The notes: generated by a model not told the origin, from the sequence alone. DNA of 64,000 nucleotides from Flavipsychrobacter sp. (GCA_041392855.1 JAWKLD010000001.1:1226001-1290000), one strand, 5' to 3'. Numbered from the stretch's first letter, positions 1 to 8,526 are shown. Numbers and translations: made by a program.

Positions 1-1421
1 TCGCTAAAGTTGATATTATTATTGAAACGTTGTACATATTTCAATTCTGTAAGTACACTCCATTTATCACTTAATGACAGATCACCTACAAAACCTAACT
101 GGAAGCCAGACACGTTGTTAGCAGCAATAGAGCTATTAACACCTGCTACTAGGCCAGGATAGAACTTAACGCTCTTCATTTTGAATTTAGCGTTACGAAC
201 CATTTCTTCAAAACGGTGTCCGTTATAGTTCTTCATTTTATGACTAGAAACTTTCTTCTTAGACAAGTCCGTATAAACACCGGCACCATCTTCAGTTTCT
301 AAATTAGCATTCTGCGCTTGTAACAATAACTCTTCAGGTAAAGCGTCTTTATCCTTGTTATTGTTCATAGCAACTGTAGCTTCTTCTTTTTCTTCTGCAG
401 GCTTCTTAGATTTTATTGCTACTCTACCAACTGATAATGTATCTACCATAACGCTACCATCCTTAGCCACACTTTCTCTTGTTTCGATCTTATCAATTGT
501 ATCAACTAAATAGTTTTCTGTAGATGCAGTTTTATTATTATTCGAATTATCAGGAACAGGTTTGGTGTTAATATTCAAGTCAGCTTGTACACCTGATGGC
601 AATTGCTTGTTGCCCGTATTATTCATTCTTTCCGCACTACTATTCAATGCCAACGCACCCATATCTCTAGACTGCTGCTTAGTTTGCTGTGGTGCAGGAG
701 TACTACCGCCTACAGCAGTAGATTGCGGTTTACTCATATTACCTGCAATTGCTTTAGGCTGTGTATTATCACTGCTGATAGTAGCTGGTTTAGTATTATC
801 TGTAACATTTTGACTAGCTACAGTAGCACTTTCCTTAACTACAGGTAAACTATTGTTATTAAGCGACTTGTCGCTATTACTAGCCACAGTGGACTTGATT
901 GAATTGTTACGTTTTGTTACAGTATTTGAACTACTTGGACCTTTAGTTGTAGTCATCTGATCAGCGTCGATCACAACAGTTTTGGTAGCACTATTATTAG
1001 TACCACCACCTACGATCGACCCTTCAGTTGAAGTAGCTGTATTGTTCTCTTTGTTGTTAAACTCATTATAAGGTTGGGCAATTCGCTCGTCGGCATTATT
1101 CATCACACCACCGGCTACTCCACTACCAGTACCTTGACTGGCATAAAGCGCCATCGTATCATCAGACACAGCATTTCCTTTAAATGAAGAGTACATTTCG
1201 TAACCACCACCAATGGTAATGGCAGAAAGTAGTAGCAATAGAGCTGCAAAACCTAGCTTGCGTTTATTGCCTGTGGCAGGTGCTGTAGGTACTGTTCCTA
1301 CAGGCATATGCTCATCGAGCAAGTCCTTCATTTTAAGCCACGAACCCGGACGGCCAGCCTCTTCAGCGTTGCCCAAACGCTGCTTAAAGAGGTCGTCTAT
1401 GTTAGTTAAGTTGTTATCCAT
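1..1421 (-). CDS. Putative anti-sigma/outer-membrane beta-barrel protein, 3' end outside the window
   Basis: The reading frame is open from an ATG at 1421 to the left edge, so at least 473 residues are present and the C-terminus is missing. Residues 1-50 are short and probably cytosolic, one hydrophobic helix spans about 55-73, and then comes a very long Asn/Ser/Thr/Gln-rich stretch (about 80-400). From about residue 420 alternating strands such as FYPGLVAG and SDKWSVLTELKYV look like the start of a PorT-type outer-membrane barrel. It follows the ECF sigma gene by 10 bp and is surely cotranscribed. Inference: the N-terminus holds the sigma factor while the barrel sits in the outer membrane. 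An anti-sigma function is likely but not proven, because no classical zinc anti-sigma motif is visible. Confidence 0.7.
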   Translation of the reverse strand, partial: MDNNLTNIDDLFKQRLGNAEEAGRPGSWLKMKDLLDEHMPVGTVPTAPATGNKRKLGFAALLLLLSAITIGGGYEMYSSFKGNAVSDDTMALYASQGTGSGVAGGVMNNADERIAQPYNEFNNKENNTATSTEGSIVGGGTNNSATKTVVIDADQMTTTKGPSSSNTVTKRNNSIKSTVASNSDKSLNNNSLPVVKESATVASQNVTDNTKPATISSDNTQPKAIAGNMSKPQSTAVGGSTPAPQQTKQQSRDMGALALNSSAERMNNTGNKQLPSGVQADLNINTKPVPDNSNNNKTASTENYLVDTIDKIETRESVAKDGSVMVDTLSVGRVAIKSKKPAEEKEEATVAMNNNKDKDALPEELLLQAQNANLETEDGAGVYTDLSKKKVSSHKMKNYNGHRFEEMVRNAKFKMKSVKFYPGLVAGVNSSIAANNVSGFQLGFVGDLSLSDKWSVLTELKYVQRFNNNINFS

Positions 1422-1431
1422 TTGGATAATT

Positions 1432-2007
1432 TTATTTTTTTAAATGCAATTGTAGTTTTTCAATTTTTTCTTTCAACATTCTTCGCCCTTCCGACAAATG
1501 CCATTTGGACGTCCCTTCACTTATACCCAACATAGCTCCTATTTCTTTGTGAGGATACCCCTCCATAACATACAAGTTGAACACAGACCTAGTAGCCACC
1601 GGTAAGGATTGTACTAACTCCAAAAGTTGGTTATAGTATAGATTATCTGCATGGTCTTTATGTATATACTCGTCTTTCTCTACCAACAATATCTTGTCGT
1701 TATAACGAGCATTCTGTTTTACATAGTCAGACACTGCGTGAAACACTATTTTTCTTAACCAACCTTCAAATGAGCCTTGGAAGTTATACTGGTTTATCTT
1801 TTGAAAAGCTCTCAGAAAACCATTATTTAAAACTTCTTCGGCCTGCTCTATGTGGTCTATATACCTGCGAACTACTCCCATCATTCGAGGAGTGAACATG
1901 CTATATAGCTGTTCCTGTGCGCTGCGTTCATTCTGCATGCACCCTCTGATGAGCTCTTCTAGCTCGCTGGTCTGACCAGGTACTGTATATGCCAAAGCTA
2001 TAGCCAA
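1432..2007 (-). CDS. ECF-type RNA polymerase sigma factor
   Basis: A 191-residue sigma-70 family protein of extracytoplasmic-function size. Region 2 is about residues 28-97 (core-binding and -10-recognition helices, including QAEEVLNNGFLRAF). Region 4 is about 132-182, with an HTH around 148-175 (GYPHKEIGAMLGISEGTSKWHL). Regions 1 and 3 are absent, as usual for ECF factors. The start is TTG at 2007; no in-frame ATG lies between it and the upstream stop, and the next Met (residue 24) would cut into the conserved N-terminus. The gene directly downstream encodes the probable membrane partner, so this factor likely answers an envelope signal. Its target promoters are not known from this window. 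Confidence 0.88.
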   Translation of the reverse strand: MAIALAYTVPGQTSELEELIRGCMQNERSAQEQLYSMFTPRMMGVVRRYIDHIEQAEEVLNNGFLRAFQKINQYNFQGSFEGWLRKIVFHAVSDYVKQNARYNDKILLVEKDEYIHKDHADNLYYNQLLELVQSLPVATRSVFNLYVMEGYPHKEIGAMLGISEGTSKWHLSEGRRMLKEKIEKLQLHLKK

Positions 2008-2393
2008 GTAACGGGTATTAATGAAAATGTCAACTGTATAGACTGCTCCTATATCAATTGGGTTGGGTAAACCACGTTACAATTTTTACAATTAACAATA
2101 AAAACTTGTCATGCTAATATACACACTAGAAAGGAGATATGAGAAATTTACTTGAATTAATATTAGATTAAGATATATAGCTGATAATCAGAAGGGTAAG
2201 CTATTTTAAAAGAGTACTTTTTCTTCCATTGGCTTACAGAAGTCTTAATAGTACCACCTAGCTTTTACTACAACAAAAGTTGATACATTGAACAACACAT
2301 CAAATCGGTAATAGAATAGTAAAATGCTTATATTATAACTTTAGATAAAAGTTATTAAACAATTGGCTTACAATAATATGATCTAAGTTATAA
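2008..2393. other. AT-rich intergenic region upstream of the sigma operon
   Basis: No convincing gene, tRNA or strong terminator was seen in these 386 bp. An 11-bp exact direct repeat, ATTGGCTTACA, occurs at 2228-2238 and 2362-2372. A weak inverted repeat (AACTTT/AAAGTT) lies near 2339-2355. The sigma-operon promoter should be in the right-to-left leader, but no exact TAnnTTTG box was found near the TTG start. Confidence 0.5.
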
Positions 2394-3053
2394 TTACAAA
2401 TCAAAACCTAACTGATAGAAATAGTGCTCATTATTCACTAAATGAACTCTTACTTTTTTGCCTTTAAGCTCTGCCTGCTTTAGATTGCTCAAGGCAAGTT
2501 TTACCAACCTTTTACTCTGACGGCCCATAAATCTATTCCAAAACACAACACATTGATAGTCATAGCTTTGAGAACCACCATTTACATTAACAACATGCAG
2601 ATACTTTTTCAAGTCATCCATAGTAAAAGTACTATCGACAGAGGAAAGTGGAACAGGCGGGAATTGCTGAAAAGCTTGCTCCCTATCCCATTTCAGATTG
2701 GGAAAACCACCTGTATGACAATTTACACTATGCACTATTAGCTTGCCTGAAGCATCAAACAACATATACTGCAATGGCTGCGACAATTGCTTTTTAAAAT
2801 TTAACACCTTGTAGATCTTATCAGAATCATTAACTCCTTGAAAATCTATATCACTATGAACCAATTGATTATAACTACTATCTAATGTATAAATACTATA
2901 TAGGGAATACCCATTTTTTTGTGCCACGCGACCTACTTCTTTGTTAGACATCGGTTTGGCACTTTTTATCCCGTAGATACCTAAAAGTACTTTTGAACAA
3001 GAAGATAAAGAGAGCGTAGTGATGGCCAATAAGGCTATAGCAAGTTTTTTCAT
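2394..3053 (-). CDS. Uncharacterised lipoprotein
   Basis: A 219-residue protein with a lipoprotein signal: a short basic start, a hydrophobic stretch and the lipobox LSSC with Cys19 as the predicted acylation site. The mature part has no motif I recognise; it is mixed alpha/beta in composition with several Tyr and Lys residues and no obvious repeats or metal ligands. It lies 129 bp downstream of the BtuB-like gene on the same strand, so read-through from the B12 operon is possible, but the gap suggests a separate unit. An envelope location is supported; the function is unknown. Confidence 0.65.
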   Translation of the reverse strand: MKKLAIALLAITTLSLSSCSKVLLGIYGIKSAKPMSNKEVGRVAQKNGYSLYSIYTLDSSYNQLVHSDIDFQGVNDSDKIYKVLNFKKQLSQPLQYMLFDASGKLIVHSVNCHTGGFPNLKWDREQAFQQFPPVPLSSVDSTFTMDDLKKYLHVVNVNGGSQSYDYQCVVFWNRFMGRQSKRLVKLALSNLKQAELKGKKVRVHLVNNEHYFYQLGFDL

Positions 3054-3182
3054 GCGACAATAATACAGGGTAAAATGCTAAGAAAAAGCCAAACTAATAG
3101 CAACTAGAACGAGGAAATAACCGGTAGTTAAAAACAGTTACAACATTAACATATGCTCATTACAAACCAAGCGATATAAGAC

Positions 3183-5129
3183 TTATAAAAAACTAAAATT
3201 CACACCAAGCATCCAATTTGCCCCTGGCATTGGCCTGCCATTTACTACCATGTAGTCGGTATTCCAAATATTATTGTAATAAGCGATAAGCTTCAAGGCA
3301 TGATCTTTTATTTCGGTATCGAACACAAGTTGCAGATTACCAATAACATAGGACTCTAAAGCAAAAGACTGGTCGGTAGTGATGTACCTAACCCCTGTGT
3401 ACACATGATTGTAATTCACATAGAACATCTTCCATGTAAACCCAATATTTGCCTGACCGGTATATCTTGGTGTATAGGGTATCTGTTTTCCTATGCTGCC
3501 ATCATTGGGCTGATAACTGCTTACCGTTGTAGCTAAGGTATAAGCACCATTAAACTTCAGATGCAATTTTAGCTTTCTGATAGGTATCAACAGCTTATTC
3601 TCCGTTTCTATACCCCTGCTATGTACTGAGGCTATATTGTGCGGCGTCCAAATAGCACCACCAAACCATAATATCCAATCATCTATCTGCCTGTTGAAAA
3701 CCGAAAATCCATGTTGTAGCTTTAGCTTTTCTACTTGCGCAGTTACATTATAGCCTACACTCTGTGTCCATCCTTGCTCGGGTTTTAGCTTTTCGTTGCC
3801 CCCGGGCACATAATACAGTTCATTCAGCGTAGGCACTCTATAAGTACGCTGCACATTAGCACCAAGACTCAACCATTTCAGAGGAGCATAAGAGGCACTA
3901 ATGCCCGGTAGCAAAAAGCTGTTATTGTTCACCGCTTCGCCTCTGAGGTTTGCAGCAAGCTCTATATTCCCCTTCCTGTTATTAAAAGCATAGGCAGCAG
4001 CAAGGGCTACTCTATTTTGTGTCTTGGTATCATTACGCTGTACACGTTGCATCCATAGCATATGCACTGGTGCAAATAACTTAAAATGATGTTGCCCTTT
4101 ATAAGATTTGGCAATACCAACTTCTGCAAAAACCTGATTTGTAATGTTTTTACTATTTAGAAGAACCACTGTATCCTGATAATGCATATAGTCTCTTATA
4201 TAAGAGAGCTTGGCATATACGGGCAACTTTCCATCCTTTCCCCAATCCAGCAAAAGACGTACAGATTCATCACGTTGATTCTTTACCGAGAATGCTTCAA
4301 ATAATGCAGGAGGTATCTCTCTATAATACTGCTGATACCAAACCTTTAAGCCTAGCTTTTGTTGTGCATTTATTTTATACCCTAACTGAAATAGACCAAC
4401 ACCACTTCTCAAGCCCGCATTATCCATTCTTAGGTCTTGCCCTGCTTTCGTATATGGAAAGTTATTTTGTGCCGACTGACTGAACAACTTCAAACTCAAC
4501 ACAAGTTTCTTTGTAGCCAAAGAAGTACTTAACCCTATCCTATATTGCTGAAAACTCCCTACAACAGCAGATGCTGACTGCTCGCTATGTGCTTCTTCCT
4601 GAAACCTAGGTAGATCATTTTCTACCAATAACGCCCCTCCAACATTACCACTACCCCATAATGCGGACGAACTACCTAAAACTACGTTTACTTTATCCAT
4701 CAAAGAAACAGGCAGCAAAGACACATCTGCAATACCTAATGCCGCATTCTGTATAGGTACCCCATTCCAGAAAACCTGAGACTGAGCAGCTGAAGAACCA
4801 CGAAAATTAACTGTGGCTAAGTTGTTGACCCCGTATGACTTAACAAACACAGGAACTTGTTGCGACAACAAATTACCCATGTCCTGAAACTGGTAAGCAG
4901 ATAGCGTTAATTTATCTATTGTGAACTTCTTCTGACCAGGCGAGAATTTATTTACACGGTCGTCATTAGACAATTTTGCCTTATCAATTATGTCTACTCC
5001 TTTTAAAGTATCAGCTAAGTTTTGAGCCTTAGTTGTATGTAGCGCAGACAAACAAATGAAGAAAAGAGCTACTTTCAGGCAACTCTTAAAAGACGTAAAC
5101 TGGTAGATAATATGTTGCTTAGTTTTCAA
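3183..5129 (-). CDS. TonB-dependent outer-membrane receptor, BtuB-like (cobalamin)
   Basis: A 648-residue receptor with a signal peptide (about 1-35), a plug domain at about 50-165 (LSQQVPVFVKSYG, TVNFRGSSAAQSQVFWNG, GSSSALWGSGNVGGAL) and a 22-strand-type barrel to the C-terminus, which ends in a hydrophobic strand closing with Phe-Leu. It lacks the N-terminal carboxypeptidase-like domain common in SusC proteins and is of BtuB length. It is the last gene of a unit led by a cobalamin riboswitch and overlaps the upstream BtuG-like gene by 11 bp, so translation is probably coupled. Known role of the family: TonB-driven import into the periplasm. B12 as substrate is inferred from the riboswitch and the neighbour. 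Confidence 0.85.
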   Translation of the reverse strand: MKTKQHIIYQFTSFKSCLKVALFFICLSALHTTKAQNLADTLKGVDIIDKAKLSNDDRVNKFSPGQKKFTIDKLTLSAYQFQDMGNLLSQQVPVFVKSYGVNNLATVNFRGSSAAQSQVFWNGVPIQNAALGIADVSLLPVSLMDKVNVVLGSSSALWGSGNVGGALLVENDLPRFQEEAHSEQSASAVVGSFQQYRIGLSTSLATKKLVLSLKLFSQSAQNNFPYTKAGQDLRMDNAGLRSGVGLFQLGYKINAQQKLGLKVWYQQYYREIPPALFEAFSVKNQRDESVRLLLDWGKDGKLPVYAKLSYIRDYMHYQDTVVLLNSKNITNQVFAEVGIAKSYKGQHHFKLFAPVHMLWMQRVQRNDTKTQNRVALAAAYAFNNRKGNIELAANLRGEAVNNNSFLLPGISASYAPLKWLSLGANVQRTYRVPTLNELYYVPGGNEKLKPEQGWTQSVGYNVTAQVEKLKLQHGFSVFNRQIDDWILWFGGAIWTPHNIASVHSRGIETENKLLIPIRKLKLHLKFNGAYTLATTVSSYQPNDGSIGKQIPYTPRYTGQANIGFTWKMFYVNYNHVYTGVRYITTDQSFALESYVIGNLQLVFDTEIKDHALKLIAYYNNIWNTDYMVVNGRPMPGANWMLGVNFSFL

Positions 5130-6207
5130 AATAGAACTGACCCGGACCTATACCCACATCAAAGCTACTCTTTTTTGTACCATCTTCACGATAGACAGAT
5201 ACAGAACCTTTTTGAACAAAACCTTTAGGGTCGCCAATGTAGACATCGTCATTAGTAGGATCTACTCCCAGCGCCCAGTAGTATTGAAACTGTGCAGCAG
5301 CTACGAATGGTGTAGTAGGAATTTTATCATCGTAAATACCCATGGTATACACACCATTATACTGCGTACTTCCATTATAGTCTACCTCAATAAAATAGAA
5401 CTTATCTCGAGACTGATTGAACGCTATACGCATAGGCTCAGCCAGTGGAGGAAAACTATACGACTTCATGATCTGGCTACTTAATGTTTCAATACGAGTC
5501 AAAGTAGCCCATATTTTTTTAGGGGCATTACCTGCCAACACCCATATCTTACCATCTCTATCTATACTAATATCATGAGGTGCTTTGCCAGCTATGGGTA
5601 TGGCCTTTACTATTTTATCGGTATTAATATCAATGGCGTAAATATTATTAGCATTCGTATCCCAACAGCATACATATAATAGACCATTGACCAATATCAT
5701 ACCCTCGGGGTTTTTATAGGGCATTGTTATCTCCCCTACAACCGACAAAGTTTGAGGGTTGATAATATGAACCTTATCACTAAAAATAGAAGAGACATAG
5801 GCTTTGGTAGAAGAAGCGCTTACTATATACCGTGGCTTAGACACATTTATCTCCCCCACCTTTTTCCTGTCTGACAAGTTGAGTACTACAATTTTATCAG
5901 AATTGTTGACACATAAAAACAAACGTTTATCAATACGTGTCATGCTTTGAAAAACATCGCCAAGCAGCTCGCTATTGGCTTGTTTGTAAACATCATTGTA
6001 CACTAAATTCTGACCGGGAGTATATAGATGCAAAGAGCTATTACCATTGCCCAAAGTACCTTCGCATACCACAAAGACATTGCGCTGTGTACTGCCTGTT
6101 GGGGGTTGTGTGGATGGCGTTGTCCTTACGGTATCCTTTTCACATGCAGCAAAAAGAAAAGCGAATAAAACAAACAGCCTTACAACTTGGTAATTTTTTC
6201 TACCCAT
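5119..6207 (-). CDS. YncE/DUF5074-type beta-propeller surface lipoprotein, BtuG-like
   Basis: A 362-residue lipoprotein with lipobox LFAAC (Cys22) followed by a charged Thr/Pro linker. The mature part is a run of beta-propeller blades of the YncE type (VFVVCEGTLGNGNSSLHLY, KRLFLCVNNSDKIVVLNLSDRK, VSSIFSDKVHIINPQT, LYVCCWDTNANNIYAIDINTDKI, GKAPHDISIDRDGKIWVLAG). In Bacteroides, BtuG is a surface propeller of this family that captures B12 and caps BtuB. Placement between a cobalamin riboswitch and a BtuB-like receptor makes the same job likely here. It overlaps the upstream T9SS protein gene by 28 bp (start ATG at 6207) and the receptor gene by 11 bp. Confidence 0.82.
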   Translation of the reverse strand: MGRKNYQVVRLFVLFAFLFAACEKDTVRTTPSTQPPTGSTQRNVFVVCEGTLGNGNSSLHLYTPGQNLVYNDVYKQANSELLGDVFQSMTRIDKRLFLCVNNSDKIVVLNLSDRKKVGEINVSKPRYIVSASSTKAYVSSIFSDKVHIINPQTLSVVGEITMPYKNPEGMILVNGLLYVCCWDTNANNIYAIDINTDKIVKAIPIAGKAPHDISIDRDGKIWVLAGNAPKKIWATLTRIETLSSQIMKSYSFPPLAEPMRIAFNQSRDKFYFIEVDYNGSTQYNGVYTMGIYDDKIPTTPFVAAAQFQYYWALGVDPTNDDVYIGDPKGFVQKGSVSVYREDGTKKSSFDVGIGPGQFYFEN

Positions 6208-7184
6208 TGGTCACCTTTTTTACTTTTCAATATAATATTATAGATGCCTGGACTATATGAGGTAAGATTTATCTGATTACGCGCTTCTTTCAATACTCCT
6301 TTCTCCAACACCTTCCCTGCAACATCTAATATGATAAAGTTAGCCCCATCTAGCTGATTATCCGAAGCAGTAATCGAAATCATACCATTAGTAGGGTTAG
6401 GATAAATATGATATTGCTTTGCGGTGACGGAAGCGATAGCATTAGGAAATACTCCTGCCATATTCATTACCCCTACACCATCCAGATCAAAGCCACCACT
6501 GGCAAAAGCCGTTGGGTAAGGATCATTTATAACATTTCCATCCTTGTCTTTAGAGCCATTAGCCCCTATATCTCCTATAACATCTACAATACGTACATGT
6601 GTGATACTATTCACATCCAGTCCTGCGGTTCCTACCAGTTCTTGCAAATCGAAGGGCGTACCCCAACCTGTCATATACTTTCCTGCCAGATTATTGATCT
6701 TTCTAGCATTCATATAAACTCCTGAGCCCGGCACTTGTGGCGCTCCCGTATTGGAAGATGCAGGAAAGCGGGTATAATTAATACCATCTGAACTCACTTC
6801 TACAAAAGCCAACTCTAAGAAGGCCTCTTCAGGGTCATTGGGGTTGCTGAAGCCATTTTCAAAAACTGCAAAATCAGCTCCTGGACCATTGTAAATAGGA
6901 CTACTGAACGTAAGTACAGCCACACCACTATCTCCAAGACTCACAATAAAATTATCGGCATTCCCCACTGCATAGCTAGGATCTCCCAAAGTCACCTTGC
7001 CTTTTGCTTTATCGGCAATATCCATATATCCTCGCTCTATAGTACAACTCTTTGCCCAGCCAACTATTGAGTTATCACTATTCTGAATAGCAGTACTACC
7101 CGAAACTGTAGCCTGAGGTGCATATTGTGCATGCACCTCAGATATAATTAACAAGAAGGATAATATTAATACAACACTTTTCAT
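6180..7184 (-). CDS. T9SS-exported surface protein of the GPGADF-VFEN type, in the B12 operon
   Basis: A 334-residue protein with a signal peptide ending near VHAQ (residue 20) and a T9SS type A sorting domain that begins around YPNPTNG (261-267). The body carries a family-like signature, GPGADFAVFEN (100-110), then ELAFVEVSSDGINYTRFP (124-141), a likely beta-sandwich. Asp/Gly-rich segments (about 204-240, with DKDGN and DLDG) could bind calcium. I know this kind of protein from annotated bacterial surface proteins but not its function. It lies 5 bp after the DUF4465 gene, downstream of the cobalamin riboswitch, so a role in corrinoid capture is plausible but unproven. Confidence 0.75.
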   Translation of the reverse strand: MKSVVLILSFLLIISEVHAQYAPQATVSGSTAIQNSDNSIVGWAKSCTIERGYMDIADKAKGKVTLGDPSYAVGNADNFIVSLGDSGVAVLTFSSPIYNGPGADFAVFENGFSNPNDPEEAFLELAFVEVSSDGINYTRFPASSNTGAPQVPGSGVYMNARKINNLAGKYMTGWGTPFDLQELVGTAGLDVNSITHVRIVDVIGDIGANGSKDKDGNVINDPYPTAFASGGFDLDGVGVMNMAGVFPNAIASVTAKQYHIYPNPTNGMISITASDNQLDGANFIILDVAGKVLEKGVLKEARNQINLTSYSPGIYNIILKSKKGDQWVEKITKL

Positions 7185-7189
7185 AGCGC

Positions 7190-8185
7190 TTATTGTTTTA
7201 CAAATCTAACTACTGCATTTTGATTTTCGCCAACCAATTGCAATAGATACATACCTGAAGTTAAACTTGAAGTATTGATCGTAGTTAAGCTACCTGTTAC
7301 CGAATACTGCGCTATTACCTTACCAGAAATAGAGATAACATTTACTCTTTTTACAGAGTTGTTCTGCAACTGTATATTTAGTTTATCTACAGCAGGGTTA
7401 GGATATATTTTAGCTACAATTGGCTGAGCTATGGTAGCTACAGAAACGGTTTCATCTGTTGTAAAGTTATCCATGCAGAAAAAAGCAGGCGTATTCATTC
7501 CCCATTGACCAACATCGCTAGAAGTCACTTTAAACTCCAAACTATCAACATTACCCAACGATTGTAAATCAACCCACTCCCACGTTTTTAGAATATAGTC
7601 TTTGGTACTATCTGCAAAACGAAAATCTGCTAAATAGAAATCAACGCTATCAGCCTTTTTACTACCGTTTGCATATCCATATACAGTTAGTTTGAACCAA
7701 TCAGGATGACTACCTTTTATTGTACCTGAGTCACCAAACTTTCTAGCAAATGCATCTCCATCGCGCATACTATTGTACGCATAGGTGGTATTGGTAGCAT
7801 AAAACCCTTTTACAGGCTTGCCTACTGCAGCACCCTTTAGATACACCTTATTAGTACCTCCACTAGCTACTAAATATTGATTGCTACCATTATAACCCTT
7901 TGCTGCCTTTGCAGAGAAAGAATTAGTATAACCACTGGTCATACTATCGGTCATATTAGAATAAACAAATCCTTTTCTTAGTCCTTTGTAACCTGCGGTA
8001 TCGTAATTGGTAGGAAAATGTGCCAAACCATCATCAAACCCAACGTCATTTCCAGGGTTGCTGTAGTTTACATAAAAAGTATCCGTACCTACTAATGTTA
8101 AGGTATCGAATGTGGCTACTGTTTGTGCTTGAGTAGCTGTTGCGCCTAAAACTAAGGCTGTTGCGATTGTAAAAATTCTGCGCAT
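7190..8185 (-). CDS. DUF4465 protein with T9SS sorting domain, first gene of the B12 operon
   Basis: The ATG at 8185 is chosen, giving 331 residues that open with a clean signal peptide (MRRIFTIATALVLGATATQAQ minus its last residue). A TTG at 8203 would add six residues and fall inside a perfect palindrome. The body matches the DUF4465 pattern: HPDWFKLTVYGYANGSKK, DFYLADFRFADS, WEWVDLQSLGNVDSLEFK and QWGMNTPAFFCMDNF. The C-terminus is a T9SS type A sorting domain (IYPNPAVDKLNIQL onward). DUF4465 proteins recur in B12-riboswitch loci of Bacteroidota, where some are reported to bind B12 at the surface; that role is inferred here. Expression should fall when cobalamin is plentiful. Confidence 0.85.
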   Translation of the reverse strand: MRRIFTIATALVLGATATQAQTVATFDTLTLVGTDTFYVNYSNPGNDVGFDDGLAHFPTNYDTAGYKGLRKGFVYSNMTDSMTSGYTNSFSAKAAKGYNGSNQYLVASGGTNKVYLKGAAVGKPVKGFYATNTTYAYNSMRDGDAFARKFGDSGTIKGSHPDWFKLTVYGYANGSKKADSVDFYLADFRFADSTKDYILKTWEWVDLQSLGNVDSLEFKVTSSDVGQWGMNTPAFFCMDNFTTDETVSVATIAQPIVAKIYPNPAVDKLNIQLQNNSVKRVNVISISGKVIAQYSVTGSLTTINTSSLTSGMYLLQLVGENQNAVVRFVKQ

Positions 8186-8189
8186 AATA

Positions 8190-8205
8190 AATTGTTTAAA
8201 CAATT
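8190..8205. repeat. 16-bp perfect palindrome just before the DUF4465 start codon
   Basis: AATTGTTTAAACAATT reads the same on both strands and ends 4 bp before the ATG at 8185. In RNA it can form an A/U-rich stem of six pairs with a UUAA loop across the ribosome entry region. It may be part of the riboswitch expression platform or a protein site; nothing in the sequence decides between them. Confidence 0.5.
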
Positions 8206-8309
8206 AAAAAATGTACGCAGCTACGGAAATGTCAGATGAGAAGAAGTAAATGCTATAATAAAAGCCTCGACCTATTCTTACTGTGCTTTTTTTCCCGAAA
8301 GCAGCGATA

Positions 8310-8484
8310 AGTAAAATGTACTAAGGCAGGTCTTCTGACTTACTTCTCTCTTTTGCAGCCTTCCCATTCCATACGGAACAGTGGCATAAGATTGCAAAAG
8401 GTTTTAAATGAAGCTTACAGCATCGGGTAATGTTTAGGATTTTCACCTAATTCCCTTTTCATTCCTACAAGTAGGAAACCTTTG
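8310..8484 (-). promoter_or_regulatory. Cobalamin (AdoCbl-type) riboswitch
   Basis: Reading the minus strand, the conserved pieces come in the right order: GGGAATTAGGTGAAAATCC (8437-8455), GCCACTG (8379-8385), GGGAAGGC (8358-8365) and the B12 box AGTCAGAAGACCTGCC (8325-8340). CTTTTGCA and TGCAAAAG can pair to form an internal helix. A Bacteroidota -7 box ends at 8490, which places the transcript start right at the 5' edge of the aptamer. About 125 nt separate the aptamer from the DUF4465 ATG. No strong intrinsic terminator follows, so control of translation initiation is more likely than early termination. It should repress the four downstream genes when cobalamin is bound. The outer edges are approximate. 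Confidence 0.93.
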
Positions 8485-8489
8485 TGCGG

Positions 8490-8497
8490 CAAATGTA
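8490..8497 (-). promoter_or_regulatory. Promoter -7 box of the B12 operon
   Basis: TACATTTG on the minus strand fits the Bacteroidota TAnnTTTG consensus and lies just upstream of the riboswitch. No clear TTTG -33 element is seen; the upstream region is T-rich. Confidence 0.55.
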
Positions 8498-8526
8498 TAA
8501 AAGTTCGAGAAGAAAAAAATAAAAAG

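Noticed and set aside
2066..2079. GTAAA-ccac-GTTAC near the sigma operon as another copy of the MbnP/MbnH dyad
   Set aside because: One half-site deviates and it lies in an AT-rich stretch where such near matches occur by chance.
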